A stretch of 64,000 nt of DNA from Chryseobacterium ginsenosidimutans (GCF_030823405.1 NZ_JAUSXC010000001.1:558001-622000); one strand, 5' to 3'; shown: positions 7,756-16,609, counted from the first letter of the stretch. Notes: generated by a model not told the origin, from the sequence alone. Made by a program: numbers and translations.

Positions 7756-8143
7756 AAAAAAGATGCTATCAAAAACAAATTCTAAAGAGTCATATACTGA
7801 TTTCATAAAAAAAGAAACTATTATCCTTGATTCAGTTCACATAATTGTTGACACTGATGAACATATTTATAACACCGGATTAATAGTTTCAAATTATCCC
7901 GTCAAACATCTCGAAGGACTTCTACTAAATAAATGTACTAGCGAACGAGCTGTATCTTCTAACTTAAAATATTTGGATAGTCTTTACTATCTGGAATGTG
8001 CTCTTAGTTTTGGAACTAAAGTAGCTTTATTGTGCTCCACTACTGACTTACTTATACTTAGTGATTTAAAGAGGAAACCCATAAGCATTGAAGTTATCAA
8101 ATTTAAAACCCTAATAATTGTAATTCTTACTCCTACTATTTAA
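7739..8143 (+). CDS. unrecognised partner of the RarA-C-like gene
   Basis: I chose the ATG at 7739, giving 134 residues and a 17-base overlap with the preceding gene; an ATG at 7763 (126 residues) is equally possible. A longer open frame back to 7595 only shadows the upstream gene. The middle is a mixed alpha/beta sequence (HIIVDTDEHIYNTGLIVSNY) and the C-terminus is hydrophobic (a run such as IEVIKFKTLIIVILTPTI), which might be a tail anchor. No motif recognised. Overlap implies coupled expression with the RarA-C-like protein. Confidence 0.5.
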   Translation: MIQRIKKKMLSKTNSKESYTDFIKKETIILDSVHIIVDTDEHIYNTGLIVSNYPVKHLEGLLLNKCTSERAVSSNLKYLDSLYYLECALSFGTKVALLCSTTDLLILSDLKRKPISIEVIKFKTLIIVILTPTI

Positions 8144-8213
8144 AGGTGTTACACTTTTTAAACCCTCTTTTATAAAATGTATCAAAAATTAATTAAAGAA
8201 TCTAATCTAGAAA

Positions 8214-8879
8214 ATGAAGTATGTAAGTTACATTAGAGTCAGCTCAAAGCAGCAAGGTGTCAGTGGTCTTGGCTTGGAGGCTCAGCAGAATACCATCAGT
8301 AATTATCTCAAAGGCATAGAACCGCTAGCTGAGTTTATGGATGTAGAGACAGGAACCAAGAAAGGCAATGATCGTCAGGGTTTGAAAGATGCTCTTGATT
8401 ATTGCAAGAAATACAACTCAAAACTTATCCTCAGTAAGTTAGACCGATTAAGCAGGTCGGTTTCTTTTATTGCCCAGTTAATGGAAAGTGAAGTGGAATT
8501 CATCATTTGCGATCTTCCGCAAGCTACGAGGTTTACTATTCATATCTTTTCTGCTCTAGCTGAGCAAGAAGCAAGATTTATAAGTGAAAGAACTAAGTCG
8601 GCTTTGGCAGAGTTAAAAAAGAAAGGTATAAAATTGGGTAATCCTCAAAACCTGTCGGCAGATGCAAGACTTAAAGGACTAGAAGCAAGGAAAGAAAAAG
8701 CTAAGATGAACGACAACAACAGAAAAGCCTCAATTCTGATAGTAAATCTCCGGCAGCAAGGATTAAGTTTTGACAGAATTGCTAGAAAGCTGAATGAGTA
8801 TGGATATAAAACCAGTCAGGGATATTCATTTTCAAGAACACAGGCACAGAGATTATATAATTCGGAGATTAAAATTTAA
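8214..8879 (+). CDS. small serine recombinase (resolvase/invertase family)
   Basis: 221 residues. The N-terminal catalytic domain has YIRVSSKQQ with the nucleophilic serine, the SKLDRLSRS active-site arginine segment, and FSALAEQEARFISERTKSALA, the long E-helix region. A C-terminal helix-turn-helix (GLSFDRIARKLNEYG, then SFSRTQAQRLY) binds the crossover site. It is much shorter than the 556-residue integrase at the right end, so it more likely resolves multimers or inverts a segment than integrates the element. No obvious paired res or inversion sites were found by eye nearby. Confidence 0.88.
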   Translation: MKYVSYIRVSSKQQGVSGLGLEAQQNTISNYLKGIEPLAEFMDVETGTKKGNDRQGLKDALDYCKKYNSKLILSKLDRLSRSVSFIAQLMESEVEFIICDLPQATRFTIHIFSALAEQEARFISERTKSALAELKKKGIKLGNPQNLSADARLKGLEARKEKAKMNDNNRKASILIVNLRQQGLSFDRIARKLNEYGYKTSQGYSFSRTQAQRLYNSEIKI

Positions 8880-9310
8880 ATCTTTTAGCCATATAACACA
8901 ACTTTATTGCAGACATTTTGAATTAAAAATTAACCCTTTCAGATTTTTAAATTTGAACATATCATCGAAAATTCATAAGTTTACCTGTAAATAATTAAAT
9001 CAAAAATATAAGATTAAAACATAGGTGTAAATAACATATAAATATTGCGTTTTGCAATTCGTTTTTTCTACTCAAATACTGGTAATATTATATAGAACAA
9101 AGGCGAATGATTGCAAGAGCTCCCGATTGGGTGCTTCTGCTTCATTGCTTTTGTGGGTTATACCAGTAACCTGAGTAGAGGATGAAGTTAGTAAGCACCT
9201 TTTCATTTCAAAGCTTGATATGTTTATGAAACATCTAAATCTCATTAATTTCATCAAATTACGGAAACCCGTAAGTGTATCAGAACAAATAATTTTTATT
9301 TCGCATTCTG
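8880..9310. other. 431-bp intergenic stretch
   Basis: No gene I can support. A 61-codon minus-strand frame (9072-9257) resembles no family and has no promoter or context. The stretch ends with a palindrome at 9259-9274 before the VanZ-like gene. Confidence 0.45.
9259..9274. promoter_or_regulatory. palindrome TTACGG-AAAC-CCGTAA
   Basis: Perfect 6-bp arms with a 4-base centre, 36 bases before the VanZ-like start. Likely a binding site for a dimeric regulator; the regulator is unknown. Confidence 0.45.
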
Positions 9311-9775
9311 ATGAAGTCTAACATTTTTTTTATTAGTAGCACTGTAAGTCTGATTCTCGGAACACTTATTTATGTATTGTTCAGGACATCAAACCTAAAA
9401 GTCTTTTCGTGGTTTGAAATCATGGGAATAAAGTTACTTAACAACAACCTGAGAAATTGGACTGTATTAATTACTCCCAAACTTTCTGAATGGTTTTTAT
9501 TTTCATTTCCAGACAGTCTTTGGGTTTTTTCTTATGTATGCTTGATGCTTGGTATCTGGAAGGGAGCCATTTCAACCCCTAATTTATTTTGGATTGGGAT
9601 TGTACCATTTATTGCTATTTGCACAGAATTAGGGCAGCTTATAGGCTTTGTTCAAGGAACTTTTGATTTCTTGGATATTATCTTTTATATAATAGGCGGT
9701 TTCATGCCTTTACTTCTTTTTAAAAAATCAATAACATATAATTTAAAATTTTTACAACATGAAAAAAAACATTAA
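9311..9775 (+). CDS. VanZ-like integral membrane protein
   Basis: 154 residues with four hydrophobic segments (about 5-24, 65-85, 92-110 and 115-138). Motifs FPDSLWVFSYVCLML, then CTELGQLIGFVQGTFDFLDIIFYIIGG match the VanZ-like pattern: an E-x-x-Q segment and a D-x-x-x-N/Y-x-x-G helix. VanZ-like proteins are membrane proteins of mostly unknown role, some linked to glycopeptide tolerance. The gene overlaps the following DUF4352 gene by 17 bases, so the two are translated together. A palindrome precedes it. Confidence 0.6.
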   Translation: MKSNIFFISSTVSLILGTLIYVLFRTSNLKVFSWFEIMGIKLLNNNLRNWTVLITPKLSEWFLFSFPDSLWVFSYVCLMLGIWKGAISTPNLFWIGIVPFIAICTELGQLIGFVQGTFDFLDIIFYIIGGFMPLLLFKKSITYNLKFLQHEKKH

Positions 9776-10313
9776 ACATCTTGCATCAGCAGGAGCATTC
9801 GCATTTTTCTTAGCTATTGCGATGGGTAGTATGGATGACAAAAAAGAAAAATCTGAAACTTCCGAAACCTCAACAGCAACAGCAAATGGAGAGGCTAAAT
9901 CGAACTACAAAAAACTGGGCGAAACTTTGCCAACAGATTATTTTGATGTTACAGTTAATAAAGTCAGTGTTGAAAACAGTGTAAATACTGGGAACCAATT
10001 TGGAGACTTAAAACAAGAAGCGGGAACACGGTACCTCATCATCAATACTTCATTCAAGAACAATAGTAATGAAAGCCGAATGTTAATAGATGGAGAGGTT
10101 TTGGTAAACTACAACGGTAAAGATTACATATTCGACAAATCTGAAACTGTTATGCTTGAAGGATGGGGATTGATGCTTGATCAGATTAACCCACTTACTA
10201 CAAAGACCACTAATTTAGTTTATAAGATACCTTCAGAGTTGAAAGGTAATGCTTATTATAAACCCGGGCGTTCGGGAAGTAATGATTTGATTGATTTGGG
10301 AAATATAGAGTAA
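9759..10313 (+). CDS. exported DUF4352-type protein
   Basis: 184 residues: a signal-like N-terminus (KHLASAGAFAFFLAIAMG), a low-complexity linker of S, T, E and K (about 28-48), then an immunoglobulin-like domain with TRYLIINTSFKNNSNESR and later WGLMLDQINPLTTKTTNLVYKIP, typical of DUF4352/telokin-like extracellular domains. The lipobox position has Met-Gly-Ser where related exported proteins often have a cysteine, so no lipid anchor is predicted and the N-terminus may remain as a membrane anchor. It overlaps the VanZ-like gene by 17 bases. Function unknown. Confidence 0.65.
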   Translation: MKKNIKHLASAGAFAFFLAIAMGSMDDKKEKSETSETSTATANGEAKSNYKKLGETLPTDYFDVTVNKVSVENSVNTGNQFGDLKQEAGTRYLIINTSFKNNSNESRMLIDGEVLVNYNGKDYIFDKSETVMLEGWGLMLDQINPLTTKTTNLVYKIPSELKGNAYYKPGRSGSNDLIDLGNIE

Positions 10314-10340
10314 TTACTATTATAAACTTTTGATTAATAA

Positions 10341-10369
10341 AATAATGCGACAACTTTTGTCGCATTATT
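10341..10369 (+). terminator. 12-bp perfect hairpin after the VanZ/DUF4352 pair
   Basis: AATAATGCGACA (10341-10352), 5-base loop ACTTT, exact reverse complement (10358-10369). The T-run after it is weak, so it could also be an operator in front of the thyA operon. Confidence 0.55.
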
Positions 10370-10442
10370 TATATAGATTCGCTGTAATTTACTAATTTAA
10401 AAAAAAATATGATTAGATAATTACTTTGACAAAAAAACACAT

Positions 10443-10450
10443 TATTTTTG
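10443..10450 (+). promoter_or_regulatory. -7 promoter element of the thyA operon
   Basis: TATTTTTG, 22 bases before the thyA ATG. A TTTG lies at 10425-10428 but only 14 bases upstream, shorter than the usual 19. Confidence 0.5.
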
Positions 10451-10471
10451 CGTACTGTAACAAAATTTATT

Positions 10472-11266
10472 ATGAACCAATATGAAACCTTACTTAAGTT
10501 TGTTAATGAACATGGAGTAATTAAAACCGATAGAACAGGAACAGGAACTAAAAGTATTTTCGGATATCAAATGCGCTTTGATTTGAATGAGGGATTTCCT
10601 TTAATCACAACTAAGAAAATACATTTAAGATCACTAATTCACGAACTATTATGGTTTCTAAAAGGTGATAGCAATATCAAATATTTAAATGATAATGGGG
10701 TTACAATCTGGGATGAATGGGCTGATCAAAACGGTGAATTAGGACCTGTTTATGGTTCTCAATGGAGAAGCTGGCCAACAGCTGATGGTAAACATATTGA
10801 CCAGATTGCTCAAACCATTAAAACTTTAAAAAATAGTCCAGATTCTCGTAGAATAATAGTTAGTGCTTGGAATGTTGCAGAGATTGAAAATATGAAACTT
10901 CCTCCTTGCCATTGTTTGTTTCAATTTTACGTAGCTGACAACAAATTATCATGTCAGATGTACCAGAGGAGTGCAGATCTATTTCTTGGTGTACCTTTTA
11001 ACATTGCATCCTATGCTTTATTAACGATGATGATTGCACAAGTTTGCAATTTTGAACTTGGAGAATTCATTCATACTCTAGGTGACACTCATATTTATTT
11101 AAATCACCAAGAACAAACAGAACTACAACTCTTACGAGAGCCTAAAAAGTATCCTATAATGAAAATTAACTCTGATGTAAAGGACATATTTTCTTTTAAA
11201 TTTGAAGACTTTAATCTAGAAGGTTATGATCCTTACCCAAATATTAAAGCTCCTATTGCTATATGA
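10472..11266 (+). CDS. thyA: thymidylate synthase ThyA, first gene of the cargo operon
   Basis: 264 residues from the ATG at 10472, the same length as E. coli ThyA; the frame is open to a TTG at 10448 but those residues are not family-like. Converts dUMP and methylene-tetrahydrofolate to dTMP. All key residues are visible: DRTGTGT (phosphate arginine), [17 protein letters not shown], the catalytic cysteine in [16 protein letters not shown], the asparagine in PFNIASY, and GDTHIYLNH. That asparagine means dUMP, not dCMP, specificity. Odd: it is the first gene of an overlapping operon with a DNA methyltransferase and putative effectors, not beside folA. Its stop overlaps the next start (ATGA). 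Confidence 0.93.
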   Translation: MNQYETLLKFVNEHGVIKTDRTGTGTKSIFGYQMRFDLNEGFPLITTKKIHLRSLIHELLWFLKGDSNIKYLNDNGVTIWDEWADQNGELGPVYGSQWRSWPTADGKHIDQIAQTIKTLKNSPDSRRIIVSAWNVAEIENMKLPPCHCLFQFYVADNKLSCQMYQRSADLFLGVPFNIASYALLTMMIAQVCNFELGEFIHTLGDTHIYLNHQEQTELQLLREPKKYPIMKINSDVKDIFSFKFEDFNLEGYDPYPNIKAPIAI

Positions 11267-12321
11267 TAGGAATTGAAATTTTTTCAGGTGTTGGTGGAAT
11301 GTCTTTAGGGGCAAGTATGGCAGGAGTAAAAATTGCAATGGCCATCGAAATTGATAAAGATGCCGCCGCAACATTTAAAAAAAACCATCCTGATGTGAAC
11401 GTAATTGTATCAGATATTAAAGATATAGAAACAATTGATGTTCCTGTTAATGAAAATCAGCAAAAAATACTGATGGGAGGTCCTCCATGTCAGGGATTTT
11501 CAAAATCGAACGTCAAAGGAAGAAATGTTAACAATCAAAAAAATTGGTTATTTCAGGAATACTTAAGAATAACAGAATTATGGAGACCAGATTGGTTTGT
11601 CTTAGAAAACGTTCAAGGTCTGGTGGAAACTGAGAAAGGTTTGTTCTTAAATAAAATCTTAGAAGGTTTTAAAAAACTAGGTTACACTGTAAATTATAAG
11701 GTTTTAAATGCGAAAAATTTTGGAGTTCCTCAGAATAGAGAAAGACTATTTATTGTAGGCTCTCTTCATAACGAAGAATTTGAATTTCCTGAACCAAAAT
11801 TTATAGATAATTTTATAACTGTTGAAGATGCTTTTACAGATTTACCGGATTTGGTGAATGGAAATGGCGATACCGAATTGAAATATAAAGAAGGTAAAAA
11901 TTCTGAATACAGTTTATTATTAAAAGGTGATTTAAAATCAATAAAAAATAACGCAGTAAGTCGTAATAGTGAAACTGTAATAAACAGATATCAATATATA
12001 CATGAAGGAGGAAATTGGAAGGATATACCTATTGAGCTAATGGAAACTTATAAAGATGTCACCAGATGCCATACTGGCATCTATCATAGACTGAACAGAA
12101 AGAAACCATCTGTAGTAATTGGAAACTATCGAAAAAACATGCTCATACATCCATGGCAAGAAAGAGGATTATCAGTAAGAGAGGCTGCAAGGCTCCAATC
12201 TTTTCCAGATAATTTTAATTTTGTAGGAACCATAAATAGTCAGCAACAACAAGTCGGAAATGCAGTACCCCCACTATTGGCAAAAGCAGTATTCGAAAGT
12301 ATTATTAAAAATAACAAATGA
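11263..12321 (+). CDS. DNA (cytosine-5) methyltransferase
   Basis: 352 residues. All main C5-methyltransferase motifs are in order: [14 protein letters not shown] with the catalytic Cys [35 protein letters not shown], a target-recognition region of about 110 residues (about 190-300), then [17 protein letters not shown] and [16 protein letters not shown]. It transfers a methyl group from SAM to C5 of cytosine in a site that cannot be read from sequence. No restriction endonuclease of a recognisable type is adjacent; instead HD and ATPase genes follow. Start overlaps thyA stop (ATGA) and its stop overlaps the HD gene start (ATGA), so the operon is translated as a chain. Confidence 0.95.
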   Translation: MIGIEIFSGVGGMSLGASMAGVKIAMAIEIDKDAAATFKKNHPDVNVIVSDIKDIETIDVPVNENQQKILMGGPPCQGFSKSNVKGRNVNNQKNWLFQEYLRITELWRPDWFVLENVQGLVETEKGLFLNKILEGFKKLGYTVNYKVLNAKNFGVPQNRERLFIVGSLHNEEFEFPEPKFIDNFITVEDAFTDLPDLVNGNGDTELKYKEGKNSEYSLLLKGDLKSIKNNAVSRNSETVINRYQYIHEGGNWKDIPIELMETYKDVTRCHTGIYHRLNRKKPSVVIGNYRKNMLIHPWQERGLSVREAARLQSFPDNFNFVGTINSQQQQVGNAVPPLLAKAVFESIIKNNK

Positions 12322-13442
12322 ATTTAGGAAAAGGGACTTTAGAAGATTGGTTGAATACCCCTAGACTATATAGACCAACATTAAAAAGAGGCGGAGACGA
12401 ATTTAAATATTACTCCAAATATGAATCATTTAGTTCATATTTGGAAAGTAGCTTACATAATGAAGTTACAAAAGCTGCAATTCTTGAGGAAGTTAAAAAT
12501 GTTTCTGATGTGAATAAAATGACATGGTTAAATGATCATGGACCTAAACATATTCAGACCGTAATTCAAAGAGCTAGTGAAATGTTAACCTCAAAGTGTG
12601 ATTTGAATGTTAGAGAGGTATTTTTATTACTAAACGCAATTCAAGTTCATGATATTGGTAATTTTTATGGCAGAGCTGGTCACGAAAAAAATATAATTAA
12701 AACTTTAAGAGACGGCCTAACCCCAATTGTTTTTGATGCCACTGAAATAAATTATATAAATAATATTGCGCAGGTTCATGGTGGAAAAATAATTTATAAA
12801 AATGGGACTGAAAGTAAGAATACAATTGGACAATTAAAAGAGATTGTAACTACGAATGGTTATGATATAAAATTACAACTTTTAGCTTCAATTTTAAGAT
12901 TTGCTGATGAACTTGCTGATGATAAACATAGATCGGATATTTTGGCATTACAAAAAGGGCTTTTACCAAAAGGAAGTGAAATTTATCATGCATATGCCTT
13001 CTGCTTAGATAGTGTTAGAATTAGACCTGAACAAAAAAAGGTCGAATTACACTTCAAAATTAGTAAAGATTTTTTAGAGAGACAATTTGGTAAATATTTA
13101 ATAAAAGAAGATAAAATCATAGATCGATTTATAATTGATGAAATTTTTGATAGAACATTAAAAATGCACTATGAAAGAATATATTGTTCAAAATTCTGGA
13201 AAACTAATATTGAGATAGATGAAATATGGGTACATATAGAATTCTATAATAATGTCAAAGATGATGATTATGATGCAGAGCAAAGTTTAAATGGAATTCA
13301 TCCCGATATAACGTACACATTAAAAGATTTTGAATATCCATCTAATGGAAATGTTACTATTTACACTCTATGTCCAAACTTAAAATATGATAGTAATCAA
13401 TTAATTGAAGGAAAAACTTTACTTGCAAAAATTCAAAAATAA
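12318..13442 (+). CDS. HD-superfamily phosphohydrolase
   Basis: 374 residues. The N-terminal half holds an HD domain: NDHGPKHIQTVI (about residues 73-84), the metal-binding pair in NAIQVHDIGNFYGRAGHE (about 110-127), a later histidine in AQVHGG, and LLASILRFADELADD near residue 195. HD enzymes hydrolyse phosphoesters of nucleotides or nucleic acids. The C-terminal 170 residues are unrecognised. I recall related HD families in predicted prokaryotic conflict operons beside P-loop ATPases, but this needs a profile search. ATGA overlap with the methyltransferase, and 4 bases before the ATPase. Confidence 0.75.
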   Translation: MNLGKGTLEDWLNTPRLYRPTLKRGGDEFKYYSKYESFSSYLESSLHNEVTKAAILEEVKNVSDVNKMTWLNDHGPKHIQTVIQRASEMLTSKCDLNVREVFLLLNAIQVHDIGNFYGRAGHEKNIIKTLRDGLTPIVFDATEINYINNIAQVHGGKIIYKNGTESKNTIGQLKEIVTTNGYDIKLQLLASILRFADELADDKHRSDILALQKGLLPKGSEIYHAYAFCLDSVRIRPEQKKVELHFKISKDFLERQFGKYLIKEDKIIDRFIIDEIFDRTLKMHYERIYCSKFWKTNIEIDEIWVHIEFYNNVKDDDYDAEQSLNGIHPDITYTLKDFEYPSNGNVTIYTLCPNLKYDSNQLIEGKTLLAKIQK

Positions 13443-13446
13443 CACA

Positions 13447-15252
13447 ATGGAAAATCCCTTTGAGTATAAGAATCCTGATGCGATTTCACCGAAAGATATT
13501 ATTGATCTTTTTGTCCCAGTATTTGGAGAATATTATAATATTCCCTTGATTGGGCATACTTTCATAAATGGAGCTAGAGGCTCAGGTAAGAGCATGATGT
13601 TCAGATATATGATGCCAGAGTGCCAAAGATTAGTAAATAAGAGAGGTGAAAAACTTGATGAACCCAGAAAAATCACTGATTTAGAATATTTTTCTATTTT
13701 CTTACCTATCAAAAAGGGACACTTAAATAAAACTGATATTCAATTAAATGAAAGCCATGGAGACGCTTTGCTTAATGAGCATTTTATGGTAGCCCATTTT
13801 AGTCTAGTCATGTTTGATGAACTTTCAAAACTTGAAATTGATGATGATGGCTTAAACTTAGAAAAATTAAAATTATTTTACAATGAAGTTTTTGTAGAAG
13901 AATTAATTTATTGTGGCTTCGAAAATGAAGATGTTATAAATATAGAGGATGCAAAATCTATAAAAGATGTTTTTAAATCAATTATAAAAACTTTAAAAAT
14001 AATCAATAAAGATTTTCAAAAGGATTACATTAATAAACTAGTAAATACAAACGAAAGCGTTCCCTATAATGGTTGTATTCTTTCTTATAGTGATTTTCTG
14101 ACAGTAATTATAAAAGAATTTAGACAATTACCCTTTATGCCAAATGACAAGCCAATATTTTTACTTATTGATGATGCTGATGAGCTAAGCATAATCCAGA
14201 GAAAAATTTTGAATTCATGGGTAGCAGTAAGAAGTACTGATGTAATCAGTTTGAAAATATCAACTCAGTTAAAATACAAAGTCTTTTCCACAGTAAACGG
14301 CTCAAGAATTGATACACCTCATGATTATTCAGAAATAAATATGAATGATATTTATACTACAAAAAGAGGCTTATATTATGATAGAGTAAAAGCTGTTGTT
14401 GAAAAGAGATTACAAAGATATACTGATGATCCTATTTTAGCAGAAGACTTTTTTATGGAAGACTCAAAGCAAAAAGAAAAAATTGCCGAATTATTTAATC
14501 AATTAAAAGAACAGCAATTACAACGAGGTCTAGATAGCGATCAAGCTTATGATTATGCATATAGATATACTACTCCGATTTACATTACTAATTTAGGAGG
14601 AAATAGGTCAACTTTCAGTTATTCTGGATTTAAGCAACTAGTTAATATTTCTACTGGAATAATTAGAGAATTTATTGATTTTTCTTCAGACATGTTTGAA
14701 GAAGCTATTTCAAGTAATAAAGGAGAAAAGCTCAAATTCATATCTCCTTCGATTCAGAATGATAAAATCAGAAAATACTCGGAGCAGCGAGTAATTTATG
14801 AGTTTGATAAGTATAAAGATGAAGTCGAAGTTGAAAACAAAGTTGATATGGATAAACTGAGAAATCTGATCCATGGTATGGGTGAATTATTTAAAATGAT
14901 ACTTATATCAGATCAATCTGAAAGAAGAGTTTTTTCTGTAGCTCTAAATGATGAACCATCAGATGAACTAAAAAAGATTTTAGATCTAGGAGTTAGCACA
15001 GGATATCTTCAAAAATCAATGATAGGAAACAAAGAAGGTACAGGAAGAGCTAGATTATATATTCTAAATCGAGCTCTATCTCCATTTTTTGGTTTGGATC
15101 CATCTAGTTTTGCAGGATATAAATTCATGAACAGTTCTGTCTTGGAGATTGCTTTAACTAATAAAAAACAATTCTTAAATTCATTTAAGAAGAAATTACT
15201 TCCAGAGAATGATAATACCTTTCAAGGAACTTTAAAATTTGAAGAAGAATGA
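13447..15252 (+). CDS. P-loop ATPase of the cargo operon
   Basis: 601 residues from the ATG at 13447; an in-frame TTG at 13405 lies inside the HD gene and is less likely. Walker A is FINGARGSGKS (about residues 40-50). Walker B is IFLLIDDADELS (about 238-249), followed by ISLKISTQ, a sensor-like strand. The architecture suggests an AAA/ORC-Cdc6- or STAND-like NTPase with a long helical insertion and a winged-helix-like C-terminal part (about 470-560). No nuclease motif is seen. It probably powers or gates the HD and downstream proteins. Stop overlaps the next start (ATGA). Confidence 0.75.
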   Translation: MENPFEYKNPDAISPKDIIDLFVPVFGEYYNIPLIGHTFINGARGSGKSMMFRYMMPECQRLVNKRGEKLDEPRKITDLEYFSIFLPIKKGHLNKTDIQLNESHGDALLNEHFMVAHFSLVMFDELSKLEIDDDGLNLEKLKLFYNEVFVEELIYCGFENEDVINIEDAKSIKDVFKSIIKTLKIINKDFQKDYINKLVNTNESVPYNGCILSYSDFLTVIIKEFRQLPFMPNDKPIFLLIDDADELSIIQRKILNSWVAVRSTDVISLKISTQLKYKVFSTVNGSRIDTPHDYSEINMNDIYTTKRGLYYDRVKAVVEKRLQRYTDDPILAEDFFMEDSKQKEKIAELFNQLKEQQLQRGLDSDQAYDYAYRYTTPIYITNLGGNRSTFSYSGFKQLVNISTGIIREFIDFSSDMFEEAISSNKGEKLKFISPSIQNDKIRKYSEQRVIYEFDKYKDEVEVENKVDMDKLRNLIHGMGELFKMILISDQSERRVFSVALNDEPSDELKKILDLGVSTGYLQKSMIGNKEGTGRARLYILNRALSPFFGLDPSSFAGYKFMNSSVLEIALTNKKQFLNSFKKKLLPENDNTFQGTLKFEEE

Positions 15253-16229
15253 AAAAAATCAATATCACAAAAATTCGTGAAGAAATAATAGAACTGCAAA
15301 TAAATTATTTTTTCACATCGTCAAGTTTTGAAGAGAGATGTTTTACAATTTCCAATGAACTTGCGAATCTGGATTTTAAAACAAAAATATTTTACAATGA
15401 AAATGAGCTTGAAAGTATTATTGAAAACTCAATAATACTAGAAAATTTATTTAAATCAAAAGTCGAAAGAATCGGGTTAAACACAGACAATTCGGTTATT
15501 AATTATTTAAATATGCTAAATGTAATCAAGGATATTACTGAAGAGAAAACAGCAAATTTACTTATCGACATTACTACTTTTACACATGAAACATTACTTA
15601 TTCTAATTAAATTATTAAATTTTTATAAAAAAGATTTAGGCAAAATATACATATGTTATAATGGCGCAAAAGAATACTCTGTTAATGAAAAAAACGAAGA
15701 TGATAAATGGCTTTCTAAAGGCATAAAAGAAATTAGGACGGTGATTGGATATCCTGGATTTTCAGATCCAACACGAAATAATCATCTGTTAATTTTATTT
15801 GGGTTCGAGTCTGATCGAACAAAAAGATTAATAAATGAATTTGAATTTGATAATGTTACTCTTGGATTTGCCGACGAAGAAAACTCTATTCAGGCAAACC
15901 ATCAATACATTAATGCAAAACGTCATGAAAAATTGGTTTCAGAATTTAAAACGAATACTTTTAAATTTTCTTTAATAGATATAGATTCGGTTAAAGATAA
16001 CATTTTGCAGTTGATCAGGAGTGAGAAATACAAAGAGATGAACACTGTTATTGCTCCTATGAATAACAAAATTTCAACAATTGCTGCCGCATTAGCTGCC
16101 ATTGAAGACGAAAATCTTCAAATTACGTACGCAAAACCAAGTATTTATAATGTATCCGGATATTCAACTCCAAATGATGATATTTACTTATGTGAACTTA
16201 ATTTACAAGGCAATACAAATTATAACTAA
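15249..16229 (+). CDS. unrecognised 326-residue protein of the cargo operon
   Basis: I do not recognise this family. The N-terminal half looks alpha/beta: NYFFTSSSFEERCFTISNEL, then the strand LLIDITTFTHETLLILIKLL and KIYICYNGAKEY. A middle motif IGYPGFSDPTRNNHLLILFGFESDRTKRLI suggests a second Rossmann-like segment, and NTVIAPMNNKISTIAAALAAI a third. The pattern of strands ending in acidic or polar residues would fit a nucleotide-binding or nucleotide-processing fold. No PRTase, TIR or nuclease signature is visible. ATGA overlap with the ATPase; only 5 bases before the next gene. Confidence 0.65.
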   Translation: MKKINITKIREEIIELQINYFFTSSSFEERCFTISNELANLDFKTKIFYNENELESIIENSIILENLFKSKVERIGLNTDNSVINYLNMLNVIKDITEEKTANLLIDITTFTHETLLILIKLLNFYKKDLGKIYICYNGAKEYSVNEKNEDDKWLSKGIKEIRTVIGYPGFSDPTRNNHLLILFGFESDRTKRLINEFEFDNVTLGFADEENSIQANHQYINAKRHEKLVSEFKTNTFKFSLIDIDSVKDNILQLIRSEKYKEMNTVIAPMNNKISTIAAALAAIEDENLQITYAKPSIYNVSGYSTPNDDIYLCELNLQGNTNYN

Positions 16230-16234
16230 TTGCT

Positions 16235-16609
16235 ATGTTTAAAAAATTCCCGATTACAATTCAAACAAAGTCCATGAATGAGGAAGACTTATTTATGAAG
16301 ATAACTGCAATCAAAAGATTACATGAATCAGGCTTAGACAGATTTCGTTTTTTTGCTGTGCTTAATAATGCTCACAACAGAAGCAGCCAAGCTTTCAAAA
16401 ATAAATTTACTGTAACTGAATGGATTGATCATTATAACACAGATGGGATAATAATAAATTCCGAGCAAATCAATTTGTTTTTTGAGTATCTACGAAGATT
16501 TTACCCTTCGCTTATCTCAAAAATAGATAATAAATATTTACTGCTTAAAAGCCCCAATGAAGAAGATTACGGATTGGAACTAATTGTTTTACAAACTTTA
16601 GCTGATTGA
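16235..16609 (+). CDS. unrecognised 124-residue protein, last gene of the cargo operon
   Basis: Small protein with a helix-rich composition and several aromatic and charged residues (FRFFAVLNNAHNRSSQAF, then FFEYLRRFYPSLISK). No signal peptide, membrane segment or cysteine. It begins 5 bases after the 326-residue gene and is followed by the operon terminator at 16806-16835, so it belongs to the same unit. Role unknown; an accessory, sensor or immunity function is possible but nothing in the sequence decides. Confidence 0.6.
   Translation: MFKKFPITIQTKSMNEEDLFMKITAIKRLHESGLDRFRFFAVLNNAHNRSSQAFKNKFTVTEWIDHYNTDGIIINSEQINLFFEYLRRFYPSLISKIDNKYLLLKSPNEEDYGLELIVLQTLAD

Noticed and set aside
9072..9257. 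61-codon minus-strand frame
   Set aside because: No promoter, no partner and no recognisable similarity; the length is within chance for this base composition.
10472..11266. ThyA homologue as a dCMP or dUMP hydroxymethylase making modified bases
   Set aside because: The dUMP-selecting Asn in PFNIASY and all standard thymidylate synthase residues are present, and no other base-modification gene is nearby.
11263..15252. Classical type II restriction-modification pair
   Set aside because: No PD-(D/E)xK, HNH or GIY-YIG nuclease signature in the adjacent genes; the HD and ATPase genes do not fit a standard type II enzyme.
15249..16229. 326-residue cargo protein as a phosphoribosyltransferase or TIR effector
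   Set aside because: No PRPP-binding DDxxxTG-type loop and no TIR catalytic glutamate context could be found.
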